A stretch of 64,000 nucleotides of DNA, taken from contig CM031555.1 in assembly GCA_018466975.1 (NCBI GenBank), positions 2,914,001 to 2,978,000 on the forward strand, read 5' to 3'. The notes beneath the pieces are model-generated. The model did no database searches. It was not told the DNA's origin and saw only the letters and a program-made list of their open reading frames with translations. Position numbers and translations under genes: made by a program. Shown one piece after another: positions 32,903 to 44,493 of this stretch. Origin of the DNA: Sparassis latifolia. Taxonomy: Eukaryota > Basidiomycota > Agaricomycetes > Polyporales > Sparassidaceae. Numbering within the stretch: the stretch's first letter is position 1; each line of letters starts with the position of its first letter.

Positions 32903-33886
32903 AGACGGTGCGAAGCGGGGGTAAAGTCCATGAGTAAGAACCGCGCTGGCGTTCGCTGAGCTGGTCGAATTAAAGCAGATGACAAACGAACCTGCACTCA
33001 GTCATTGCCGGAACGCCTGCGCATACGACACGCAATCTCCGTCGTAACCGGCGAACAACCTGCGGTAGACAATCAGTCAGCAGAGGATTTGAAACACCTT
33101 CATGCGTGCGTACTTAGTTATCCAGCTCATTTATCGTTGATTGCAAGCAGGAGAAAGGAAAGTCGGCGACTGCACCACAGCGCGAGGACCCGCATCCACG
33201 TAGGGAAAACTAACGTCAGACTGGGCCAGGAAAATCCCGTCGAACATGCCCACTCCCGGGTTTTCTGTCGGAGATCCGCAACACGTTTGTCGGAGAGCGA
33301 TACCGCTCTCCTCCACTCCAACCGCAGTGAGAAAGACGCCAAATTGCGACGTGTAATCAAAGGAGAAATCGACCGACGCATCTGTCTGACGGTGAGAAGC
33401 AGGGCAAAGTCTATGAGTAAGAACCGCGCTGACGTTCGCTGAGATGGTCGAAAAGCAGATGACAAACGAGCTTGCACTCAGTAATTGCCGGAACGCCTGC
33501 GCATACGACACGCAGTCTCCGTCGTAACCGGCGAACGACCTGCGGTAGACAATCAGTCAGCAGAGGATTTGAAACACCTTCACGTGCGTACTTACTTATG
33601 CAGCTCATTTATCGGTGATTGCAAGCAAAAGAAAGGAAAGTCGGCGACTGCACCACAGCGCGAGGACCCACATCCACGTAGGGCGAACTAACGTCGGTCG
33701 GACTAAGCCAGGAACTTTCGGTCGGACGCAGTACGAGTACTGGCACCTCGTGAATTGTCTGTCGGGGATCCGCAAAACACGTTTGTCGGAGAGCGATCCC
33801 ACCGCGCGCCCTCCTCCACGCCAACCGCAGTGAGAAACACGTCAAACTACGACGTGTAACCAAGCGTGAAATCGAGCGACGATCTG
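32903..33886. repeat. tandem duplication, about 483 bp period
   Basis: Unit 1 (about 32903-33386) and unit 2 (about 33387-33886) share anchors such as ATGAGTAAGAACCGCGCT, GGAACGCCTGCGCATACGAC and GGAAAGTCGGCGACTGCACC, at roughly 85-90 percent identity with several indels. Neither unit holds a credible gene. Confidence 0.85.
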
Positions 33887-35485
33887 CACATTGTCAGCAA
33901 TACCAATACGCACCTCTCGAATCCTCACGCCCGGACGAACGGTGCTGCCAGGCGGAAGAACCTGCAACCGACTAGATACACAGAGGGCGTCCGCGCACAA
34001 CATGAAACGCGACGCCACAGTCACCATATACATCCCAGCAGCGCACACGCATGCATGGGCCACACGCACGAAAATTTCTTCAAAGCCGTCCGAACGCGTT
34101 CACCAGTCCCGAGAATGGGCAGCGAGGCCCGGCGCAAGGGGGGGCCGCGACGGCACAACGAACGTGCGACCACGGTGAGAAAACGCGCAGTGACAGCCCG
34201 CGGCGACAGACGCGCGTCGGGAAGCAGAGACGCGTTCTCCAGATTGGGCGGCCGGCGCCGGCCGGGGGCGGGCGCGCTCCGGGGTCCTGCGCCCGGAGAT
34301 CTACCCTGGGTGCGGTCAGTGCTGGAGCGAAGCCTTACGGCATTCCCGTAGCACACCGTCTTATTGTAGAGGTTGCGGCAGGCACCAGCCATGGGGCTGC
34401 GGGGAACGTCAAGCGGTGTTCCCAGAGGAGGGCTTGGCCTGCTTGGTTTGGGCGGGATGACGGGTTACGGTGGCGGGTGCGGAAACACGATGATGGGACT
34501 GTACGTACGTCGTACGGCGGGGGACAAGCGGCGGTGCAAAAATTCCAGACAGAGGGGTTATTAACGTTCATTATGGGCGAGGCTGCGGACGAGCTCGAGG
34601 ATCCGCACTAGGGTGGCGTGAGCGGCGTTGTATGACATTCAGGAGCTTCGATGTCCTTACGGGCAGAACACGCACCTTAACTCTAAGTTAGAGGTAGGTA
34701 GGTAGAGCACTCACTCGAGCCAAGGGCGTCGATTGCACCCGGCCAGGTCGAGTTCGAACGGCACGGAGCCTGGTACAGGAGACGATTCAGCGTGCACAGG
34801 AGAGGTCCCTGCCCCAACTCTGCAGGCCCGATAACTAGCAGGGCTAGGCCTATACGAATATTGGAAGGAAAGGAAGGCGTAGCGAAGAAGCGGGAAGACG
34901 CAGAAGACGCAGTGCATGACAGGGGGCTGCCCATCGGCCAGCTTGATCGCCCGGTGCACGGTGGGCGTGCCTGGCGATGCACAATTTGCGGTAAAAAGTG
35001 GTACGAATACGAAGCAAGGGCCGCACGATGGCGAATGAACAATGACCGGTGGACGGGGAACGAGAAGCGAAGACCTGCGGTGCAGAATCAACAAATTTCA
35101 CTAGCACGGACACATACGAAGAGAGCGACAGGTCATAGAACGCAACACCGAATCCGACACTGACGGCCCTTCGGCCAGCGGACGGGCGGGGGAGACCAAC
35201 ACCGAGTCTGCACGGCCTCTCCGAGTGCACGCGGTCAAACAGCTCACACAACTCGCGCACATGAAAAGGCGGTCCGTCGAGCGAGCACGCCGATAGCGCA
35301 CCTGCACGCGTGACTTCGGGGCTGCGAATCGGGATCGGGGATGTCGGTGAGCAGGGTGCGCACGCCGCGCGCCTTCAGGCGCGTCGTGCGCGAATTGGGG
35401 CATGCTCCTGCCCCCAGCGCACGATCCCGATCAGGCAATCGGATTACTTATTGCGAGCGCGAATCGTCGATATGGGCCCGCTCAA
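33887..35485. other. no gene recognised
   Basis: A Gly-rich frame at 34392-34560 (LGLLGLGGMTGYGGGCG) and a downstream frame ending MGEAADELEDPH at 34611 could be fragments of a gene, but no consistent splicing was found. Confidence 0.4.
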
Positions 35486-35493
35486 GAGAGGAA

Positions 35494-35842
35494 AGGACCC
35501 TGGATAATCCCCCCAAAGGTCGTCGCCAAAACCCCCGGACTTTGCAGTTTTCTGTCCGGACGGTTTTTGGCCATTTTTCCCGAGATTTGTCCGGAAATAG
35601 CGACATCCTCGCTCTGGGGGCTTCCATTTTAGGTAATTTGTGGCTATTTTTAGCCATTTTCGGCTTTTCCCGGAGATTTTCCGGCGATTTTTGCCCCAGA
35701 ACAGCTCCATGTCCGGATAGTACGACGGCTACATGGTCCTTAGGGGGTCCATTTGTCCGGACATGGCGACGGCGTGAGGTCGATTTTCGCAAAAATCTGT
35801 CCGGATTTGGCGACGACCTTTTGGGGGATTATCCAGGGTCCT
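35494..35842. mobile_element. MITE, 349 bp, with 8 bp target-site duplication
   Basis: The termini AGGACCCTGGATAATCC and their reverse complement extend through the CCCAAAGGTCGTCGCCAAA region to about 37 bp with a few mismatches. The element is flanked by perfect direct repeats GAGAGGAA at 35486-35493 and 35843-35850. It encodes nothing. Several GTCCGGA motifs recur inside. An 8 bp TSD with short TIRs fits a hAT-like (or other 8 bp TSD) non-autonomous element. Confidence 0.88.
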
Positions 35843-35850
35843 GAGAGGAA

Positions 35851-37302
35851 TCGCAGTTGGGATCGATACGAGCCGGCGGCAGAGGCGCTACGCGTGGTCG
35901 TGTGCTGATGGGGTTTCACGAGGACGGGCGAGCGGGGACGCGGCGGGCTCCCCGATTTCACTAGGTTCGCTGGAGGTGAACCGCTCGCATCTCCCGACCA
36001 CCTCGGGCAACATCGAGCGCTGCCCGCGACGGAGATAAGCCTCGGTCCTGGTTTTGAGTACCCGCCGGCGCACCTGTGTCCTTATCGATGCCCCGTGGGG
36101 GGGGGAGCATCCGTCGAGCGTCGATGGGCAGCTGGCAAGGCTGCGTCAGGCGTCCTGTCAGAATCAGATCTGATGATGCAGTAACAGAGTCTAATTAGCA
36201 ATCGCACGCATGCGAGTGGCGCGTGCGCCTCGGGCGATGCGGTTTGCGAAGGAAGGAATTCTACGAGCGTCAGAGGGAACTGGTGGAATGTAGAATGCGC
36301 TCAGCCGGGTCGAGGTTTCATACGGGAACTGAGGGGGAGGGCCAGGGGTATATACATATGGAAGTGAAACACAGTGACCAGGCGGCCGCCGCCGCACCCT
36401 GACGGGGTTGTTGTGCTGTTTGCGATTGAAACGACCAAAACGGGCGCGATCGGTGGTGATTCCACTCGATTGCGGCCAAGAGGAGCAACGCGGGTGTATG
36501 TGCACACGTACTGCGGCGTACTGCAGGGGTTGCGCACCTAGACGTATACGTACGCAGTCCGCAGCTAGAAGCTCCAGAGGAAAAATGGAAAAAGCTGGGC
36601 GGCGGCGCACGAGCGGAACCGGCGCGGGGGCTGCGGGAGAGGGATTCAGCGCACCCAGTCTCGGCGCTCGCGCGTCATCCGTGCGGCGTCGGCCGGGTGA
36701 TGATGCTGATGGGGTCGTGATGGGCAGAAAAGGCAGGAGCGCACGGGAGGCTGGCGTGGGGCACTGGGTACGGGGCGCTGGGGAGCACAGCCGCCTGGGC
36801 CTGGCGGAGATGGAGGAAAGAGGGGTCTGGGACGGAGAGTGACCTCCAGGCCTGGTGAAGGGACAGACAAAGGAGCGTCGAGATCGATGGCGTCGAGGGG
36901 CAATTGCTGTTGGCTGGGCGGGGCGGGCGGGAGGCGCGAGCTGTCATCGAGCATGGGCCGGAGCACAGACAGTCCGGAGGTCAGCTGGAGAAGAACATTC
37001 GGAGCGCGTATATCCCATATCGGGGAGCTTCCTTCCAGATCGGTGACGAGTTTCACGTGCTGCAGAGACCCCGGAGAGCGCCAGATGCCAAGATGGTGGC
37101 GGTATGTCCGGAAAGGGAGAGGGATTCTTCGGGATCGGTGGATGTAATAACGACGTTTATGTGCTTCCGAGAGTAGCCCACTCCCTGCCAAGTTTCGTCG
37201 TCTTTAGACCTTCGTCCTTGCGCTCCTCCTCCTCCTCCTCCTCCACCACCCTCTCCGCAGTTTCCGTCACCGTCTCTCTGAGCGTCCTCGACGTCTCCGA
37301 CG
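35851..37302. other. upstream region, no gene recognised
   Basis: GC-rich sequence without a supported gene. The last 100 bp before 37303 are a pyrimidine-rich tract (CTCCTCCTCCTCC near 37225), a common feature of fungal core promoters and 5' UTRs. Confidence 0.45.
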
Positions 37303-39425
37303 ATGACCACCATCATCCATCTCGCATACACCCCGCGCCAGGGCATCCTCCTCAACCCCTCGCCCTCCGTCTCCCCCTACCAGCACTCTTCCCCTCTTCC
37401 GCTCTTCGTACCATCCAACACGTCTCTCTCGTCCTCGTCCTCATCTGCCCTCAACACCGACTCTGAATATTGCCTCGGCAGCAGCTCGAGCACGAGCAAC
37501 AGCAAGGAGCCCTCTCCAGCCCTCGCCGTCCCCCGACCGCTCCCTGCCCACTCCACCACCCCCCACTGCTCCAACACCCGCTCGGACTCTCCAGCAGCCG
37601 CCTCTCGCCGCATACGCTTCGCACCCCTCCCAGACCCTCGCCGCGACGAAGAGCCATTCGCACTCCCCCCGGCCATCCTCGACGACTCCGGCTCCTCCTC
37701 CATCACCGAGTCCACCGTTCTCAACGCCCTCGGCCTCGGTCTCCGGTCGCCCGCAGACGACCACAAGGCCCGCTCACCGCGCGGCGACCGCAGCCCGCGC
37801 TTCTCCCCCTCTTTCTTCTACGACGCCAAAGCGCCCGCCGCGTCCGAGTCGACACCCACCCTCGCGAGCACCGCCACCGCCGCGTCCTCATGCACGCTCA
37901 CCACCCCCCACATCCCCCGCCCCGCACACTCCCCGGCCTCGACCGACTCGAGCCCCCGCGCCGACCGTGTGCCCGAGCGGGTCCGCCTCCGTCCCGAGCT
38001 CGACCCCGCCGTCCGACACCGACGGCGAGTGGGACGCCCTCCCGCCCTCGCGCGACGCCGCCGCCGCCGCCCCGCGCAAGGCGGCGCACAAGTGGTCCAA
38101 GAAGCTGTTCAAGCCGCTGCTCGGCCCGCTCGCCAAGGGCGCTCCGTGCTCCGGCGCGGGCGCGGGCGACGAGGCGGACGCGAAGGCGAAGGCGCCGTCG
38201 AAGCGCCAGCGGGACCGCAGCGGCAGCCGCGGGCGCGACACGACGCCCGACTGGGTCAAGGAGTTTGGCATGCCGCTGGGCCGGTGGCAGTCGGACGATG
38301 TGCCGCGAGGGCCCGCGCCGAAGAAGGGGCACCGGGGCGTCGAGTTTGGCCGGACGCAGAGCTTGGATCGCGAAGAGGAGGAGCTGCTCGAGGCGAGCCT
38401 GGGGAGGATAAGCAGCAATCACGGCGGGCGGAGGCAGCAGCGCATGCTGAATGGCCGCGTCTATGGCGCGAAAAGGAATCCGTTTGCGAATGCTAGGTGG
38501 GTGTTTGTCTGCCTTCCGCTTACCTTTGGAAGAGTCGTTGGCTGATCGCGCTTCGTGCTCCGTTCGCAGACCGGACCCGCAGTTCGTGGAGTGGGGCTAC
38601 GGCGGTATGGGCAGCGTGCAGGCCTCGAATGGCCACGCGAGCATCTGGTCCAAGGTGCAGTCTTCGGGCGCTATCAACGTCGGGGCGCACGATTCGTCGC
38701 AGAGCTGGGGCTCGCGCCCGAGCACTGCGAACGGGCGACTCACCGGCAACGGCGCGCTTGGCAACTCTACGAATACGAGCGGCGCGGCAAAGGCGAGCGC
38801 TTCGGACGACGACGGGACTGGAATGGCGTGGGTGCGCAAGAGGCGGGAGCAGCGCGAGCGGGAGCGCAAAGAACGTGAGGAGCGCGAACGGAAGGAGAAG
38901 GAGGCGGGGGCCGTCGCCGTGCTCCCGGGGTTGGCGATGTGCACATGCACGGGTCCGAGTCTGGACCGCCGTCTGCGAGCGTGCGGGAGGGCAAGGAGAA
39001 GGAGAAGGTCGAGCAGAAGGAGGGACACGTGTATACTGCGGTGACCGTGCCCGCGCGCGCGGCGCACCCCCGCAAAGACGGGCGTGTGGTTCTGGACCCG
39101 CCGCATGGTGTGCAGATCATCGTTACCGGTGAGTCTGAGGAGCTCGTGCGGACTGCGAGCAAGGAAAGCGTGGGCGGTGCAGGTGCTGAGGGCTCGGCCG
39201 AAGACGGCTCGGGTGAAGACGAGGAAGAGAGCCCGCGTGGAGAGGGCGAGGAGGAAGACGAAGAGGAAGACGAAATGGAGGTGAGTTGTTGTTTCGTTGC
39301 ATCGTGTGTCCTCGGCTGGCGCTGATTCCGTGTGGCCACAGGAGCGATCCCGCCTGACTGCACTGGGCGCGGGGGTGGAGAAGATCAGCAGACACAAGGA
39401 GAGTGCGAGCGTGGCGTCGAATTAG
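37303..39425 (+). CDS. hypothetical Ser/Pro-rich protein with conserved C-terminal region
   Basis: The ATG at 37303 (MTTIIHLAYTPRQGILLNPS) opens a Ser/Pro-rich region, followed by SDTDGEWDALPPS, KAAHKWSKKLFKPLLGPLAK and DTTPDWVKEFGMPLGRW. After a 72 nt intron (38498-38569) come DPQFVEWGYGGMGSVQ, a charged helix (AWVRKRREQRERERKE) and HVYTAVTVPARAAHPRKDG, then an acidic stretch. After a last intron (GTGAGT after GAAATGGAG) the gene ends SRHKESASVASN at a TAG at 39423-39425. Reading through requires two frame changes, near 37960-37990 and near 38915-38940, both in GC-rich, homopolymer-containing sequence. They may be indel errors, real mutations or unrecognised introns. The order of conserved-looking blocks suggests a genuine single-copy gene of unknown function. 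Confidence 0.6.
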
Positions 39426-40363
39426 TGCGCTCGGGGGCCGCCCTCAGTTGCCTGCAGGCCTGGGGTGCGCGGACGCGAGGGGCCCCAACCATCGTGGTGG
39501 CGAGTTGGGCTGGAGGCGCCGGTGTATGTGGCCGACGGGGTGTCCGCTCGCATCGGACACAGCCGCGCGACGTCATCGTCGCTGTACACGCGGGCTGCGG
39601 TCTATGTCCGCTGTATGCGCCAGCACCAAGGCGTGCTCCCGTCCAGCTGCTGTATCAACATCGCTCGGCCCTCTGCGCCATCCATCCCGCTAAACCTACC
39701 TTTCTCTGTCAATTCGCTTTACGGGCCGCAACGGACTGGTCGGTCATCACACTGCCGGCCAACCTGCCTCAACAATCATATCTTGCATTCATCTTCGCTG
39801 TGCATATTCGACTCCCCTCCGCTCTCGCGCACACCCACGTGTACAAAGCTCGTTGTCGCCTTCGTGCTCCCGCTCTCGGTTGTTGTACATAGCTCCACGC
39901 ATTGCTCGCCGTCACCTCGCCTCGTCTCATGTTCTTGTGCGCCGATCGTGCCTCCGACTCGTCGGCTAAATGCTACTCTACGCCCTCGCAGCGTGCGCTC
40001 TGTGCGCCGGCTAATCCTATCGTACACTCCCGTCCAGTAATCTCGCCTCCTCCTCCCCGCCGCTGCTCTGCCGCTCTCGATGGGCAGCAACCTGCTGCGG
40101 TCGACGCCCTGTCCCCGCCCGATGTTCTGGCTCTGGACGAGCTATCGCATATAACACCATATAACACCATGTCCCTAAAATACCGCGGTGGATACCGTCC
40201 TTCTCCCGTGCCCGTTTGTGTGCGGAGCAGGACTGTACCGCTGTTCTCGTACTTTTCATACACACAGATACTTTTTTCCTATCTTGTCGCCCCGTGCACA
40301 TCGCGGTGCCCCACTCTCTTTAATGCGTTCCGTTCTGCGTCGTTTTTCGTATCTTTGACGTTC
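39426..40363. other. intergenic, no gene recognised
   Basis: Only short frames in pyrimidine-rich sequence are present, consistent with a 3' flank. A tandem ATATAACACC pair lies at 40148-40169. Confidence 0.45.
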
Positions 40364-41615
40364 CTATCCTATCAACCATCTTGATCTCTTCCGTTCGTTC
40401 CCGTTTCTCGTCCGTTGGCTGTTCCTGGCTCGCCTCGGCGAACTGTGTTTTGTTACGTGCTTGCGTTGCGATTGCTGCTTGCGATTTGTGTGGTTTGTGT
40501 AGTTTACTTTATTCGCTTTCGTTCCTTGGGCTCGACTGCGCTCCCGGTGGATTGTTCGTGCGATGTCGAGATTGACGTTGGTACTGTACCTGCTGGTTAT
40601 CGTTGCTTAGTTGAGCGGTGCGTTGATTGGCATATGAGTGATTCCGGTAGACGGTCGCGTGTCGATGTCCCTTCGTGGATGGTGAGAACATGGAAGTGTA
40701 GATTGGTAGGGTGCTGCTTCGCGCGTTCGGCTGGCTGCATTGATGTGACCCGGCGATTTGATTAGGCAAGTTGTGCGGTGCGTATTATTATGGCTGCGCG
40801 GATAGCCGCAGGCCCGCAGCCATACTCGTAAGACAGCGTCTGGCTTGCACATGCAAAGCGTACGCTCCCGAAGGCAAACCGTACACTGCTTCGATGGCCA
40901 TCTTCGTGCCTCCTGCTGTTGCAGGATATCCGCGTCTGACTCGATCGATTGATCAGGTAGAACGCGCGCCGGAATATACTGTACATATACCTACCGACGA
41001 CCGTGATATCCCATCCACAGGCAAGCAGCTCACCGTAGTGGTCCACGGATCCGTCCCGAGACCGGTGAACCTCCCCGCCCGGTGCGGTCACATCAGGAGA
41101 CTCGGATCGCCAGAACGCTCGTATCGTAGCCACGACCGTGACCCGTCGACGATTAATGGCACCGGGCGCGAGCTTCTGATATTAGAGGCAGTTTGGGCAC
41201 GGCCACTTTTTCGCCCCGCGGTCGACGTGACTGTGAGGCGCACGCGCGCACCACCAAAATGGGGAGTTTGGGGCCGTGGCGATGAGCATCTCCGGCGCTC
41301 CGCGCAGTCACTGGGCCCGTCTGCAAACTCAGAATATTAATTTCAGAACTCTGCTGCGCGGCGCGGAAGTACCAGGACCGCGCAGGCTTTGAGACGCCGT
41401 TTGCGTGCCGCGGGTCCAGCGGGCGGACACGCGCGCGCGACGTTTCCTGCGATAAAGCACGACGAGATCTCAGGACGGGGGGGACGGGCACAGTCGCTGC
41501 GGCGGGTTTTGCACGTTCGAACGTGATGGTGTGATGCGAGAGATAGCGCGAGGTGAGTACTTGAGTAACGAGACAAGTTTGACAGAATGGGTTGAACATA
41601 TTCCAGTACCGGAGT
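40364..41615 (-). repeat. dispersed repeat B1 (inverted partner of 21888-23117)
   Basis: It aligns over its full length to A1 in reverse orientation, with single-base changes and indels, and lacks the minisatellite expansion. The homology ends near GAACATATTCCAGTACCGGA (41590) and near ATCTTGATCTCTTCCGTTCG (40379). Confidence 0.75.
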
Positions 41616-42039
41616 TACTTCGGCCATGGAGCACGGGCGCTTCTTAGACGCGTCGGTCACATGTCCGCGCCGTTGTGGAAACCTTCGACTTGTACTCCGA
41701 GATGTGAACTCCCATAGGCTCCTACCGGCATACAGTAGCTGGAATATGCGATAATTGAGTAAGTAAGTGGCGAGAATTGGCCAAATTGGATGCTGTGGGA
41801 GAAATGTGTTCACTGATTTCAGGTGTTTTGGCCATAACCATTGTCTACCTGCCCTCTGGCCGCCGTGAGCGTGTTGGCCCATATTCATTTCCGGAAATGA
41901 CTCATGCGCGGTACGATACAGAATACTGTAATTTTACTCCGTCCATCCACAGATATTTATATATAAGGCGCGGCCTTTTCTATACTGTTTCTGTGTGTCT
42001 CCTTCTTTCTACAATGTCTTGCTGACCACCTGAATCGTG
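41616..42039. other. promoter-side region of the FunK1-like pseudogene
   Basis: No gene is seen. TATATATAA at 41958-41966 is followed by a pyrimidine-rich leader and an ATG at 42014 that is closed by TGA after three codons. Confidence 0.4.
41958..41966 (+). promoter_or_regulatory. TATA box of the FunK1-like pseudogene
   Basis: TATATATAAGG precedes the first recognisable coding exon by about 80 bp. Confidence 0.45.
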
Positions 42040-43915
42040 CCCTCTTCAGGATACTACACTCTACACAACACATAGAGACGAACAGCCGGACCTACCACAG
42101 CCTGGGACACCGTCCTCTGGTCCAAATTCGCCCCAGGTTACTTCAGACGCGTGATCTGCAGGCCAACGGCAGGACGTACAACAGCCTCGTACCCCGCCTT
42201 TACGGCGCGCTCTGCCTCCTACTGCTCCACCACAGGTAACGCCTCATGTCGCCAAATTCTTGAGTCGACAACGGTTTGCATACGTGCCGGAGAAAGACGT
42301 GGAGGACCTGCGCATTGACTTGGCAGATGAAATGACAAACCATATTATCGAGATCGGCCTTGAAGACTTCATGGCAGAGCTTGTCCCCGGTCCTGATCTG
42401 TCATATGAAGAAAGAGCCAAATTCGAGAATTTTGAATGCGTAAAGCGTGACGGGCTCGAGACTGATATGTATTCTGGTTTGGTGCGTGTTTTCTTTTTTC
42501 CGCATTCCGAATCTTCTCTTGTTCTGACATTGGTTTATAGTGTAAGGTTTTTCAATCTGTTCCAAATGCCGTCCCTCAGAGTGGCCTCTCTGCTGCCAAA
42601 GACGCTGGCGAATACCCGGACGTGACTGGTACCGAAGTAGCAAGTGACGAGAATATCACCAAATTCGGCATTGGGATCTATCCTACAACCGCCGCTGCGA
42701 AGGAAGCTTACTCTGTTCCGACGAAACAGTTGAGGTGGAGCAAATCGGCTCAACGCCGGAAGTACTACATGGCGAGAGTCTCCTGGGCTTGGACTTGTGT
42801 ACCTATAGAGGTCAAGAATGATCATCAGAAATCAGCTTTCGAGTTCAGTGATTCTTGGGCACATTTTCTTCGCGCTCATTCGCGCGATAGCTTATAGGCC
42901 TTGGGACAGATCACCGAGCATGCGGCCCAGATACTCCTTCGCCAGCACCGCCTCTTCTGCCTCATGGTTTTCATCTGCAAATCCGGTGCCCGGATTCTTC
43001 AATGATTGGGATGTGTGCAAATACAAGGAACATCTTGGCAAAGGTGCCTCGCAGAATACTCGCTCGGCATGTATCATGATTGTGTGCTGTCTTTTCGTGG
43101 AATCTAACCTTGTTGACCGTCAGGGCACTTGGCAATTCATGTCTGCTCTGTTACTCCATTATCCGACGGTCAAGGGGCAGGAAGTTTCTGATGACATGGA
43201 ATCGTTCGCTCACTTGGTGGACTGATTAGCACTCACGTACCACCCGCATGATCTTTCAGGTTCAGCTCTCTGGACCCACATTGAATCAACCTACAATGAA
43301 TGTGATCGCACACTTGCTGGCTACTACGTCGGTGGTACTAACAAATTCTCGACTATCCAGGCAGGACTGGTACGATTCGATGTTTCAGGCAACACCGCGT
43401 TGAGTAACCTTCTTCACTCTCTGATCGAACTTTGTCGTAGACATTATGCTGCCATTGACATTGATGCATTGGGACCGATCCATGGAGCAACCACTACTAC
43501 TCCCTCCGCACCGGTTACATATCGAGCTGAACTCCCACCCGGCTTTGACATTGTGACACCCGCAGCTTTGTTTCCTCGGCTTTCTGAGGGGCAGCTCCTC
43601 TTGGCCGACCACGATGCAGTCTATTTTGCTTTCACTGCCGTCGTGAGAGACAATGGGCCCTTCTGGGTTATGGACAAGGTTGAAAACAAATTAACCGTTT
43701 ACGAAGGGAGAATCACTAGAAAATTTTTCCAAACAGGCACAAGTGTAGACAGCGAAGGAAAGGCAGATGACTTTGCCGAAGATTCAGCCAAGCGACAGAA
43801 GACGCAAGGATCGAGGTCGGGTGCTCGCTCATCTCGCTCAAGAGCTACTGGAAGTTCGGATTTGAACGCCTCTCAGCTGGGCTCGATTGAAGAAGGTCAG
43901 GACTCGGAGGACTGA
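42040..43915 (+). pseudogene. FunK1-type fungal protein kinase relic lacking the kinase core
   Basis: The N-terminal part reads PHVAKFLSRQRFAYVPEKDV, EDFMAELVPGPDLSYEERAK and, after a GTGCGT intron, a segment ending WAWTCVPIEVKNDHQKSAFE, then ALGQITEHAAQILLRQHRLF. This order is characteristic of the N-terminal half of FunK1 kinases. The C-terminal part starts RQGTWQFMSALLLHYP and continues DDMESFAHLVD, WTHIESTYNE and a Ser/Arg-rich tail ending GSIEEGQDSED. The protein kinase catalytic segments (nucleotide loop, HRD and DFG motifs) that should lie between them are absent: only about 100 bp separates the halves. In-frame stops occur at 42152 (GCG TGA), 42895 (TAG), 43003 (TGA) and 43223 (TGA). 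It is a deletion-bearing, decayed copy. Confidence 0.75.
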
Positions 43916-44135
43916 ACTCGGAATATTGTGCCACCGTGATACGGTGCTATATACTAGGATCGTAGCTCGCCACCGCCTTAAGCTAAGGATGACTTGGAAG
44001 GATATAAGTATGCACCTTCGCCGGTGGACTTCTCCCACTGTTGTTCCAAGGGTGGTACATGTGTGATCATCAATGATCAAAATACCCATAGAATAAGGCA
44101 TTCATGCTTGAGAAGCCACCTTTGACGCACACAGC

Positions 44136-44445
44136 ATATCTTGTCAGGTCGGGGCGACGATGGCATCATGTAAATGTACGGCTACGGTCGCAAGGATGGC
44201 TAAGCCAGTGTCGTCGCGACTAAGCGAATGGCTGGGCTTCTGGCACCCTGACGTCGCGCGTAGTCAGCCATTTATCAGAACTGGAAGACTCTATCATGAT
44301 ACGTCGACTTGCCAATATGAACAGCAATACCTGAGCGGCTCAAATGCAACAACGCAAACGGAGTGTAAGACTACTGAACCTGCCATATTTTCCCCTCTGA
44401 AATTATCTGCTATCCTGCTGAATCTCGAACTTGCCTTCCTGACGG
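44136..44445 (+). repeat. dispersed 310 bp repeat B2 (inverted partner of 23190-23500)
   Basis: It lies immediately downstream of the carboxypeptidase stop codon (44494), probably in its 3' UTR. It keeps a frame MASCKCTATVARMAKPVSSR that is also open in A2. Confidence 0.8.
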
Positions 44446-44493
44446 ACGAAGCATGCTGCATCTTGCATGGCAGGAAATAGTTAGAATGCACCT

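Noticed and set aside
31157..32997. Several 110-280 codon frames in gene-less GC-rich DNA
   Set aside because: They are rich in Arg/Ser/Pro, overlap one another in different frames and strands, and show no domain or splice pattern.
37470..38411. 313-codon Arg/Pro-rich frame overlapping the 37303 gene
   Set aside because: It is a shadow frame of the CG-rich gene; the blocks that look conserved lie in the other two frames.
21888..44445. A1/A2 and B1/B2 as the LTRs or ends of one giant inverted element
   Set aside because: Order differs between the two sites (A1 then A2; in reverse orientation B2 precedes B1), and intact host genes lie between.
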